Source: Paraburkholderia madseniana (lineage in GTDB: Bacteria > Pseudomonadota > Gammaproteobacteria > Burkholderiales > Burkholderiaceae). From it: DNA of 49,280 bases. Both the position numbers and the translations under genes were made by a program. The DNA lies in NCBI RefSeq assembly GCF_009690905.1, contig NZ_VOSW01000069.1, positions 1 through 49,280 on the forward strand, read 5' to 3'. Shown here piece by piece: positions 1 through 6,750 of the stretch (position 1 is the first letter of the stretch; the number at the start of each line of letters is the position of its first letter). The notes beneath the pieces are model-generated. The model did no database searches. It saw only the letters and a program-made list of their open reading frames with translations, and was not told where the DNA came from.

Positions 1-1
1 C

Positions 2-589
2 CGCCGCCCGACAGACAGGGGGGCGAGGCGCCCGCAGCCCCTTTCCCGCCCCCCGCCGCTGCGGCCAAGGGTAGCGGGGAAGACCGTCGGCCCGACCGAC
101 GTGCCCGCCGGTCTGATGATGATCGACTTCCTGCACGAGTATCTGCACCTGACCGGCTCGCGCCTCGGCTGCGGCCAGGGCATCTGCCACGCGTGCGTCG
201 TGATCGTCGACAAGCCGGACGGCACCAGCGAAGAAGTGCGCACCTGCATCACGGGCGCGAATTTTTTCCACGGCAAAACCATCCGCACGATCGAAGGCCA
301 CGCGAAGCGCAACGAAGCAGGCGAGGTCGTCGAACTGTCGCCGATCCAGCAGAAGTTTCTCGAACACTTCAGTTTTCAGTGCGGCTACTGTACGCCCGGT
401 TTCGTCAATGCGGCGACCGTGCTGATCGAACGTCTGAAGCGTCAGCCGATTGCTAAAGACAAGGTCGAGCAAACCATCACCGAGGCGCTGAACGACCATA
501 TCTGCCGTTGCACGGGCTACGTGCGCTATTACGAAGCCGTGAAGGAGGTTGTGATGACCACGCCAGGCCTTGTAAAGGACGCGGCATGA
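2..589 (+). CDS. Partial 2Fe-2S subunit of a molybdenum hydroxylase (xanthine dehydrogenase small-subunit-like / IorA-like)
   Basis: Small electron-transfer subunit that would carry two [2Fe-2S] clusters from a molybdopterin subunit to the cytochrome c encoded next. The plant-type ferredoxin cluster is visible as GCGQGICHAC plus RTC, and the second cluster as QCGYC with CRCTGY near the C terminus. The reading frame is open to the left edge. A GTG at 101 could serve as a start, but the codons at 71-100 read VAGKTVGPTD, which matches the conserved beta strand of this family, so the true gene begins further upstream and is cut. The stretch before about position 70 is G/C homopolymer-rich and translates to Arg/Pro noise. 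The stop overlaps the ATG of the cytochrome gene (ATGA at 586-589), so the two are translationally coupled. The matching Mo subunit is not in the window. Family assignment is secure; substrate unknown. Confidence 0.85.
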   Translation, partial: RRPTDRGARRPQPLSRPPPLRPRVAGKTVGPTDVPAGLMMIDFLHEYLHLTGSRLGCGQGICHACVVIVDKPDGTSEEVRTCITGANFFHGKTIRTIEGHAKRNEAGEVVELSPIQQKFLEHFSFQCGYCTPGFVNAATVLIERLKRQPIAKDKVEQTITEALNDHICRCTGYVRYYEAVKEVVMTTPGLVKDAA

Positions 590-1848
590 TGACTCCCTCG
601 AAGAATGTGCGCCGCGCGTTGCTGTTGCTCGGCACGGCCGCGTTGCTAAGCGCTTGTGGCCAACAGGACGACTCCGCCGCAGCGATGCGGGCTGCCGCCG
701 CAATGGGCCCGCAGTCCACCGCGGCCGATCCGCTCGCGCGCGGCCGCTACCTCGTGAAAGCCGCCGATTGCGCCGCCTGCCACACCACGTCGGATGGCGC
801 GCCGTTTGCCGGTGGCGTAAAGCTGGCTTCGCCGTTCGGCACCTTTTACGGCACCAACATCACGCCGGACAAGGACCACGGCATCGGCAACTGGAGTGCG
901 GACGATCTCTACAAGGCGCTGCACGATGGCGTCACGCCGACCAAGCAGTTGTATCCGGCCATGCCGTACACGTCCTACCGCCAACTGTCGCGCGCGGATA
1001 GCGATGCGATCTACGCGTATCTAATGGCGCAGAAGCCGGCGGTCGTGGCGAACCACGAGCCCGAGTTGTCGTTCCCGTTCAACATGCGTTTTGGTGTGCG
1101 TTTCTGGAACTGGGTGTTCCTGAAGGACACGTTGCCGGACGCATCTAAAGGGCAATCTGCAGACTGGAATCGCGGGCGCTATCTGGCGAGCGCGCTCGGC
1201 CATTGCGCCGAATGTCATACGCCGCGCGGCAAGTTCGGTCAGCTCGACGGTGCCAGGCCGCTGACGGGCGCGGCGCTCGGCAGGATCGCCGCACCGGACA
1301 TCACACCGCATGGTTTGGCAGCACGCGGCTGGACGGCCGCGGACCTGCAGACGTTCTTCGCGACGGGCATCGCGCCGCAAGGCTCGGCGTTCGGCGAGAT
1401 GTATCCGGTCGTGCATCTGAGCAGTCAGTACATGACGCATGACGATCTGCGCGCGATGTCGACCTATCTGCTTGGTGACCAGGCGCTGGCGCCGCAACCA
1501 TCGCAATCGGTCTCCGCCGATGCCGCGCAACTCGAGGCCGGGCGCAATGTGTATCTCGCGGTGTGTGCGGGCTGTCACGGGCTGAGCGGCGAGGGCAAGC
1601 CGCACGTTGCGGTGCCGATGCACGGCAACTCGACAGTGCGTCAAGGCGATGCGCACAACCTGATCGTGGCGATGCTCGACGGCATCGGCGCGCAGGATTT
1701 CCCGGGCCTCGAGCGGATGCAGGAGATGCCGGGCTTCGCCACGCAACTCAGCGACGCGGAACTCGCGCAGCTCGCGAATTATCTGCGCGCGACGTACGGC
1801 GGCCAACCCGCCGACGTGACGGCCGATGCGGTGAAGGCGTTGCGTTGA
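586..1848 (+). CDS. Tri-haem cytochrome c lipoprotein, electron acceptor subunit of the dehydrogenase
   Basis: Membrane-attached cytochrome c of the gluconate/alcohol/aldehyde dehydrogenase cytochrome-subunit family, 420 aa, expected to pass electrons from the periplasmic molybdenum hydroxylase to the quinone pool. Three haem motifs are visible: CAACH at residues 62-66, CAECH at 207-211 and CAGCH at 327-331. The start at 586 is chosen because it overlaps the upstream stop in an ATGA and gives a clean lipoprotein signal (basic KNVRR, hydrophobic run, lipobox LSAC with Cys24). The longer frame from 508 would lie inside the upstream gene. It is a paralogue of the cytochrome at 8998-10278, with the same GTNITPDK-type region after the first haem. 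Anchoring by a lipid instead of a cleaved signal peptide is the main difference. Confident family call. Confidence 0.9.
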   Translation: MMTPSKNVRRALLLLGTAALLSACGQQDDSAAAMRAAAAMGPQSTAADPLARGRYLVKAADCAACHTTSDGAPFAGGVKLASPFGTFYGTNITPDKDHGIGNWSADDLYKALHDGVTPTKQLYPAMPYTSYRQLSRADSDAIYAYLMAQKPAVVANHEPELSFPFNMRFGVRFWNWVFLKDTLPDASKGQSADWNRGRYLASALGHCAECHTPRGKFGQLDGARPLTGAALGRIAAPDITPHGLAARGWTAADLQTFFATGIAPQGSAFGEMYPVVHLSSQYMTHDDLRAMSTYLLGDQALAPQPSQSVSADAAQLEAGRNVYLAVCAGCHGLSGEGKPHVAVPMHGNSTVRQGDAHNLIVAMLDGIGAQDFPGLERMQEMPGFATQLSDAELAQLANYLRATYGGQPADVTADAVKALR

Positions 1849-1972
1849 AGCGTGAACGGCGCGCAATGAACTCACGCGTAATGGTCTGCTCAAACGGTAT
1901 CGCGCCGTTGCCGTCCGGCGGCGCGCCGTACGTTTCGCCGTAGACCGGTCCGATGTCCTTCACGGAGACTTC

Positions 1973-2389
1973 ATGAGTCATCTCGCCACGCAGATTCTTC
2001 CTCGTCATAGTGACCCTCATTCGGTGGGTGCACCGCTGGCTTGCGTACAGGGTACGATCAGCAAGGTGTTCCTCAGCCCGGAATTCCACCACGCCGCCGA
2101 TCACCAGCAATTCGTCATCAGGATCGACAAGGTCGTGAAGTTCGAAGGCGGCACGCAGAACCTGGTCGGTACCGAAGTATTCGTTGCCGTGCGCTACGGC
2201 GACAGCGAAGGGCTCGCGCAGGCAATCCCCGGTCTGCAGGCCGGGCAGCCAATCGAGGCGCAAGGCGAATACATCGCCGAAGCCAGCGCCTATCCCACCG
2301 CCGACAACAACAACCCTGTTCTGCCGGTGCTGCACTTCACGCATCATCCGGTCGGCTACGTGCTGTATCAAGGTCATACCTACAGCTAG
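1973..2389 (+). CDS. Conserved hypothetical protein, 138 aa
   Basis: I do not recognise a named family. The protein is 138 aa, has no signal peptide or membrane segment, and looks like a compact beta-rich fold: alternating hydrophobic strands such as QFVIRIDKVV and EVFVAVRYGD, ending in HHPVGYVLYQGHTYS. The motif of a short strand, KFEGG, a strand, and EAQGEYI is reminiscent of small OB-fold proteins, but that is inference. It begins 124 bp after the cytochrome gene on the same strand, with a modest GGAG-like element (CGGAGACTTC) before the ATG, so it may be read from the same or its own transcript. Codon use matches its neighbours, which supports a real gene. Confidence 0.7.
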   Translation: MSHLATQILPRHSDPHSVGAPLACVQGTISKVFLSPEFHHAADHQQFVIRIDKVVKFEGGTQNLVGTEVFVAVRYGDSEGLAQAIPGLQAGQPIEAQGEYIAEASAYPTADNNNPVLPVLHFTHHPVGYVLYQGHTYS

Positions 2390-3039
2390 GCCAGGCCAGT
2401 CGCTGCGAGCCGGGCGGGCGCACGCCTGTCCGTCCGCTCGCCTGCGCATTTCCCCTTGGCTCCTCGTCTCGCGTACCGGCAATTCAAGTTTTCGCAGGGT
2501 TCTGCCGATAAGCAAACGTTATCGTCCGGTCGTCGGGCGACGCAGCCGTTTGCGGGTCTTCGCGATCATGCGCGTAGAGACACCAGGCAGACACCGCGCG
2601 TGCGGCGCGGACGGACCTGATGTGCCGGCTGATGCCGCCTGGGCGGCGGCCACTGGACCAGCACCGAGCAGCGGAGGCTCCAGGACATGCGGCGCCGGAC
2701 TGGTTGCGGATGCAACCGTGTCTGCAACACCGTGAGTAAGGTTTGTATCTGTTTGTGTGAGCCGGGACGTTTTTTGCAAAATGCACTTTACAATTCCGCG
2801 TGAATTTTAATCGGCAATCTGGCCCTTTTCGCGGAAGATCGGCTGTTTTTGAGCATCCGGGCGTCCGGGCATCCGGCGTCCGGTGAAGCGAAAGGGATTG
2901 GGTTGGACGGCAGGGCACGGATGGGCGCCGCACGAGGCGGCCTCGCTGTGTCGCGACAGAAAGCAGCGCTTCGTCAGAACGCGCGCATCGCACGCGACAG
3001 GGCAGCATCCGGCTCGCCAATAAAAAGCAGGAGTCGAAC
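2390..3039. other. 650-bp intergenic region with no convincing gene
   Basis: Several open frames cross this stretch but none has a plausible start, ribosome site or recognisable product. The right half should hold the promoter of the LysM/LytM gene, whose AGGAG lies at 3029-3033. It contains a short tandem array of an 8-bp unit, GC(A/G)TCCGG, four times at 2853-2883. Base composition falls locally around 2770-2815, where A/T-rich sequence could hold a promoter, but I cannot define -35 and -10 boxes with confidence. Confidence 0.5.
2853..2883. repeat. Four imperfect 8-bp tandem units GC(A/G)TCCGG
   Basis: The units read GCATCCGG, GCGTCCGG, GCATCCGG and CGTCCGG in direct succession. They lie in the leader of the LysM/LytM lipoprotein gene. 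The array is simple enough to arise by slippage; no function is claimed. Confidence 0.6.
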
Positions 3040-4014
3040 ATGTTGGGAAAGCGTTTCGACAGAACAATGATGGCCAGTCTGGCTGGCGTGTGGGTTGCGC
3101 TGGCGGTCAGCGGTTGTGCGAATGTGGGGCAGCAGGACGCGCAAGCTGGCGGGGCATCGGGCGCATCGGCTGCGTCCGGTGTGCCGGCAGCGGCTGCAGT
3201 GCCGGCTTCTGATGCGCTCGCAGGTTCGTCGGTCAAGCCAGCCGCCGACGACGGCACGCCGCTTAAAAAATCGCCGCCGTTGGTGTATCGCGTCAAGCGT
3301 GGCGACACGTTGGCACGCATCGCGCAGCATCATCATTGCAGTGTCAGGCAGTTGCAGGCGTGGAATGGCCTCAAGCCCTCCTCGCGGTTGAAGCTCGGGC
3401 AGGTGCTGCACGTCGCTTCGCCGGAAACGGTCCGGGCGGTTAGTTCGGCCAATGCGGCAGCAAACGCGGCAGCCGCCGCTGCGAAGGCTGCGGCGGCGTC
3501 CGCGCCGGCTGTTCCGCTTGCCGCGCAGCAGGCGCCGGCGGCAACCACGTCGCAGGCAACGGCGCAGTCCGCCACGCCATCACCCGCGCCCAGCGCCGCC
3601 GAGGCACGCGAAGTCGCGCAGCAAACCTCCCGGCATGCAAACGGCGTATCGCTGGCATGGCCTGCAGGTGGCCGTGTAGTCGAAGCATTCCAGCCGGGCG
3701 AAACACGCGGCATCGAAATCGGCGGAAAGGCCGGCGATCCGGTGCGGGCCGCGGCCGACGGCAAGGTAATGTACGCCGGCACCGGTTTGAACAGCTACGG
3801 CAGTCTGATCATCGTCCAGCACAACAAGGACTTTTTGACCGCGTACTCGCATAACCGCAAGCTACTGGTCAAAATCGGCGACATCGTGCGGCAAGGCCAG
3901 CAGATTGCCGAGATGGGCGACGAGAACAACTCGCGCGTCTCGGTCGGCTTCGAGTTGCGCCGCGACGGCAAGCCGATCGATCCGATGCCGTATTTGCCGC
4001 AAGGCCGCGGCTAG
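3040..4014 (+). CDS. LysM and LytM (M23-like) domain lipoprotein, NlpD/EnvC-type, probably catalytically inactive
   Basis: Cell-envelope protein of 324 aa. Order of parts: lipoprotein signal ending in VSGC (residues about 21-24), a LysM peptidoglycan-binding domain at about 83-127 (VYRVKRGDTLARIA...), an Ala-rich linker at about 128-205, and a LytM/peptidase M23 domain from about 207 to the end, finishing in PYLPQGRG like NlpD. In active M23 enzymes a zinc-binding HxxxD and an HxH are present. Here the first site reads RGIEIGGKAGDP and the second SVGFELRRDGKPIDP, so all three zinc ligands appear replaced. This is the pattern of LytM proteins that activate amidases such as AmiA/B/C instead of cutting peptidoglycan. 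AGGAG sits 6 bp before the ATG. A canonical nlpD usually lies by rpoS and surE; this is a stand-alone paralogue, so I give no symbol. Confidence 0.88.
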   Translation: MLGKRFDRTMMASLAGVWVALAVSGCANVGQQDAQAGGASGASAASGVPAAAAVPASDALAGSSVKPAADDGTPLKKSPPLVYRVKRGDTLARIAQHHHCSVRQLQAWNGLKPSSRLKLGQVLHVASPETVRAVSSANAAANAAAAAAKAAAASAPAVPLAAQQAPAATTSQATAQSATPSPAPSAAEAREVAQQTSRHANGVSLAWPAGGRVVEAFQPGETRGIEIGGKAGDPVRAAADGKVMYAGTGLNSYGSLIIVQHNKDFLTAYSHNRKLLVKIGDIVRQGQQIAEMGDENNSRVSVGFELRRDGKPIDPMPYLPQGRG

Positions 4015-4057
4015 GCGAGCCTAGGAATTAGCCGACGATTTTTCGCCAATACCAAAC

Positions 4058-4098
4058 AAGCAGCGATCCCGGTTAGTCATTTGCCGGTATCGCTGCTT
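4058..4098. terminator. Long hairpin between convergent genes, probable bidirectional terminator
   Basis: Arms at 4058-4072 and 4084-4098 (AAGCAGCGATCCCGG and its partner) pair over 15 positions with a single C/T mismatch and an 11-base loop. It ends in a short TTT on the plus strand and AA(C)AA-rich sequence on the other. It lies 44 bp after the LytM gene and 68 bp after the end of the convergent hydrolase gene. The U-tract is weak, so termination is likely but not certain. Confidence 0.65.
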
Positions 4099-4165
4099 TG
4101 TCACATCCTCGCATCCGGGTCGACTACAGGGCAGATCAGATCGGCTACCGGTAACGCGCCTTCCT

Positions 4166-4999
4166 TCAATCGAACCAGCGCAGCGCCGCTGCGACGATCG
4201 CTTCGGGTGCATCTTCCTGCACCAGATGACCGGCCTTGGGCACTGCCTGAAAGCGCGCCTCGGGTATGACCGCCGCCAGTTGCCGGCCGCGTTCGAGTGG
4301 AATCCACTGGTCGTCTTCGCCCCACAGGATTTGCGTCGGGCAACGCATCTGCGGATAACGTGTTTCGACCGCGTCGGTATAGCGCTGATCCATTTGGGCG
4401 ATCTGGCGGTAGAACGCGGCTTGTCCCGTTGCGCCGAGCCACGGTGTTACATAAGGCGCGAGTTCCTCGTCCGGAATATCGCGAGCGATGGCGCCACGCA
4501 CGTATGCCTTCACGACCGCTTCGTGGATATACGGCGGCAGCCCGGCGAAGGCTGCGCCGTGTTCGCGCACGTGCTGCACGAACGGCGACCCCCATGGTGC
4601 GACGGCGACCGGATCGATCAGCGTCAGGCTGCGATAGTCGCACCCGTCAATGAGATGCGCGCGCAAGGAAGTCGCGCCGCCGAAATCGTGCGCGATGATG
4701 TCCGGATTCGTCAGTTGCCAAAGCGCGAGCAATTCCGCCAGCAGCACGTTCTGCACGCCGAGCGAGACATCCTGAGCGTCGCGTTGCTCGGATTGGCCGT
4801 AGCCAAGCAGATCGTAGTAATACACGGTGCGAACTTGCGCGAGATGCGGGGCGATGCGATGCCACACATACGAAGAAAACGGTGTGCCATGAACCAGCAC
4901 CAGCGGCGGGCCGTTGCCGGTCACGCGAAAACGCACGGTTTGATCACGGAACGTATAGCTTTCGGGAAGCAGCCAGTTTTGCATGGTGATGAGCGTCAC
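4166..4999 (-). CDS. Alpha/beta-hydrolase with Asp nucleophile (epoxide hydrolase / haloalkane dehalogenase-like)
   Basis: Cytoplasmic alpha/beta-fold hydrolase, 277 aa. The oxyanion-hole motif is HGTPF at residues 37-41. The nucleophile elbow reads AHDFGG with Asp105 where serine esterases have GxSxG. The acid is in WGEDD (Asp229 or Asp230) and the base is His258 in KAGH. An Asp nucleophile is the signature of epoxide hydrolases, haloalkane dehalogenases and fluoroacetate dehalogenases, which form an alkyl-enzyme ester. The residue after the Asp is Phe, where dehalogenases usually have the halide-binding Trp, which leans away from a classical dehalogenase. An in-frame Met6 is an alternative start. 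It is a single gene, convergent with the LytM gene and separated from it by the hairpin at 4058-4098. Substrate cannot be read from sequence. Confidence 0.85.
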   Translation of the reverse strand: MTLITMQNWLLPESYTFRDQTVRFRVTGNGPPLVLVHGTPFSSYVWHRIAPHLAQVRTVYYYDLLGYGQSEQRDAQDVSLGVQNVLLAELLALWQLTNPDIIAHDFGGATSLRAHLIDGCDYRSLTLIDPVAVAPWGSPFVQHVREHGAAFAGLPPYIHEAVVKAYVRGAIARDIPDEELAPYVTPWLGATGQAAFYRQIAQMDQRYTDAVETRYPQMRCPTQILWGEDDQWIPLERGRQLAAVIPEARFQAVPKAGHLVQEDAPEAIVAAALRWFD

Positions 5000-5445
5000 G
5001 AGAAAGTCTGCTTACCTTAGCAGGGTGCTCCGAAGCGCGCTGACCGGCTTTTCGCAGCATCCTCCGGGTACCTCCCGCAAAAGCTCACCTTTGTTTTAGT
5101 CAGCAAAGCCAGGCAAATTCAAAAGACTGTGACTCACGGCGTCGCCGGATCGATCGGTGAGTGGTGCTGACACAGCGCACTGTTACGAAACGAGCATAAA
5201 TCACCTTGAAACAAAGTATTTTTGTGTTGGCTGGATTCGGGAAGCCTGGTAATCGTCGAGGACGCGTCGATTCGGTATTCAACGAAACGACGCGTGACCG
5301 ACCAAAATGTGCGCATGGCAATGGTGAGCTAATTCGGGGGCCGAAGGCTCAATCAATACCGGATGCGGCACTGCCACACTCCACCACGGCGACCAGCTCT
5401 GCTGGCTAACGCCGACGAAGCCCAGGTGAAGTGACGCGCCGCCGG
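5000..5445. other. Intergenic region, nothing recognised
   Basis: This 446-bp stretch lies upstream of the hydrolase gene and downstream of the small hypothetical at 5446-5844, both leftward. It should hold the hydrolase promoter. GC is lower than in the flanking genes. Short open frames lack good starts and resemble nothing I know. Confidence 0.4.
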
Positions 5446-5844
5446 CTACTTCGCTTCAGCGCCGCGCAGCAATTGCGAAACCTGGCCGTGGTGATGCAGG
5501 ATCGCCGGGTCGGCTTGCAGGAGCGGCAAGTAGCGCGGCAGGAATGCGTTGTTGGGCTGGTCGGGTGAAAAGAGGCCAGAGACGGCTTCGGCTGCGGCGA
5601 GCCGATCGGCGGCGTCCGCCTCCTTGTCGTCGAGAATTTCGTCGACGTTAGCGATCACCGTGGAGAGCGGCGTGAGCCAGCGGAACGCAGAGCCGTTGAT
5701 GAGCACCTGCAGGAAGGCCGCCGGGGTCACGGGGCCGAATTCCTTTTCGTACGACGCGCGCTCGTGATCGAGAATCGACTTATGCAGCGCCAGTAGCGGT
5801 TTGCGAATTTCCGAGAGGAATTGAATGCATTGCTGGTCGTTCAT
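5446..5844 (-). CDS. Conserved hypothetical protein, 132 aa, helical
   Basis: Cytosolic, largely alpha-helical protein with no signal peptide. The start at 5844 (MNDQQCIQFL) is preferred over the in-frame ATG 24 bases upstream because AGGAG lies 7-8 bp before it. Features include an acidic segment (EILDDKEADAADR), a SGLFSPDQPNN loop and a C-terminal HHHGQVSQLLRG. I recognise no named domain. It stands alone between an A/T-rich upstream region and the hydrolase leader. Codon usage is typical of the region, so I take it as a real gene of unknown role. Confidence 0.7.
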   Translation of the reverse strand: MNDQQCIQFLSEIRKPLLALHKSILDHERASYEKEFGPVTPAAFLQVLINGSAFRWLTPLSTVIANVDEILDDKEADAADRLAAAEAVSGLFSPDQPNNAFLPRYLPLLQADPAILHHHGQVSQLLRGAEAK

Positions 5845-6293
5845 CTTGCCGCTCCTTCGGATAGTCATGCCGGATCAAGCCGGGCGATCGGGTCAAGCCA
5901 GATCCATGCTAACAAAATCGCTCGAAGATGCATCAATAAATAAGATTGATGCGCGCACGCGAAGCGCATCAGATCAAGCCGGTGTCGCAATGGTAACGCA
6001 TTGATTTAAATCTCGTTTCACTTGCGGCAGGGGCCGCGGCTGCGTCTTTCTCAATGCGTGGACACGCTGCGGACATGTGCACCCTGTCTGCGAACTTCTT
6101 TATCCACGGCTACAATTTCCAGGTCTCTTCCAGTGCACTCGCGCTGCGCATCATCTCCTGTACGCATTGAACCGCAGCCGCATCGCGTATTAGCACGGCG
6201 TGTCGAATAAACCCGGCAAGTCTTTGCGTTTTGGTTCGACGTCTCTGTCTAAACATCCGCCTGACAAACAATAAACCCCACCCGGAGCCGCCC
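5845..6293. other. Divergent intergenic region upstream of the molybdenum-hydroxylase operon
   Basis: It separates the leftward small hypothetical from the rightward Fe-S/Mo/cytochrome operon and must carry both promoters. An A/T-rich patch at about 5920-6020 is the likeliest promoter area. GGAG at 6284-6287 is the ribosome site of the Fe-S gene. No operator or structured leader is evident. Confidence 0.45.
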
Positions 6294-6749
6294 ATGACAA
6301 CGTTCAACATCAACGGCCAGACTCATACTGTCGACGCACCGCCTGACATGCCCCTCTTGTGGGTGTTGCGCGATCTCGTCGGCTTGACCGGCACCAAGTT
6401 CGGTTGTGGCATCGCGCAATGCGGCGCATGCACCGTGCACCTCGATGGCGTCGCGGTGCGCTCGTGCGTGCTGCCGGCGGCGGCTGTGGGCGACAAGAAA
6501 ATCACCACCATCGAAGCGGTCGGCAGCACGCCGGCCGGGCAGAAGGTGCAGCAGGCATGGCGTCAACTGGACGTCGTGCAATGCGGCTACTGTCAGTCGG
6601 GGCAGGTGATGTCGGCGGCCTCGCTGATCGCGAGCAACCCCAATCCAACCGATGCGGATATCGACGCCGCCATGGCCGGCAACATCTGCCGCTGTGGGAC
6701 ATACAACCGCATCCGCGCGGCGATCAAGCAAGCCGCGAAGGGAGCCTGA
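6294..6749 (+). CDS. 2Fe-2S subunit of molybdenum hydroxylase (isoquinoline 1-oxidoreductase alpha-like)
   Basis: Small subunit, 151 aa, matching the usual size of IorA-like proteins. The N-terminal ferredoxin domain has Cys38, Cys43, Cys46 and Cys58 (GCGIAQCGAC...SC). The C-terminal helical domain has Cys96, Cys99 (QCGYCQSG), Cys131 and Cys133 (CRCGTY). It carries two [2Fe-2S] clusters between the molybdenum site of the next gene and the cytochrome c encoded third. There is no signal peptide of its own, so it probably travels with the Tat-exported large subunit. The start at 6294 has GGAG six bases upstream; the longer frame adds unrelated residues. One base separates its stop from the next ATG. 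The family includes isoquinoline and membrane aldehyde oxidoreductases; the real substrate is unknown. Confidence 0.93.
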   Translation: MTTFNINGQTHTVDAPPDMPLLWVLRDLVGLTGTKFGCGIAQCGACTVHLDGVAVRSCVLPAAAVGDKKITTIEAVGSTPAGQKVQQAWRQLDVVQCGYCQSGQVMSAASLIASNPNPTDADIDAAMAGNICRCGTYNRIRAAIKQAAKGA

Positions 6750-6750
6750 C

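Noticed and set aside
2519..2779. 86-codon minus-strand ORF in the intergenic region before the LysM gene
   Set aside because: Starts with TTG, no ribosome site, low-complexity Ala/Pro/Ser content and no recognisable similarity.
5206..5409. 67-codon plus-strand ORF (MKQSIFVLAGFGKPG...)
   Set aside because: TTG start without a ribosome site; the rest is Arg/Gly-rich without protein-like pattern.
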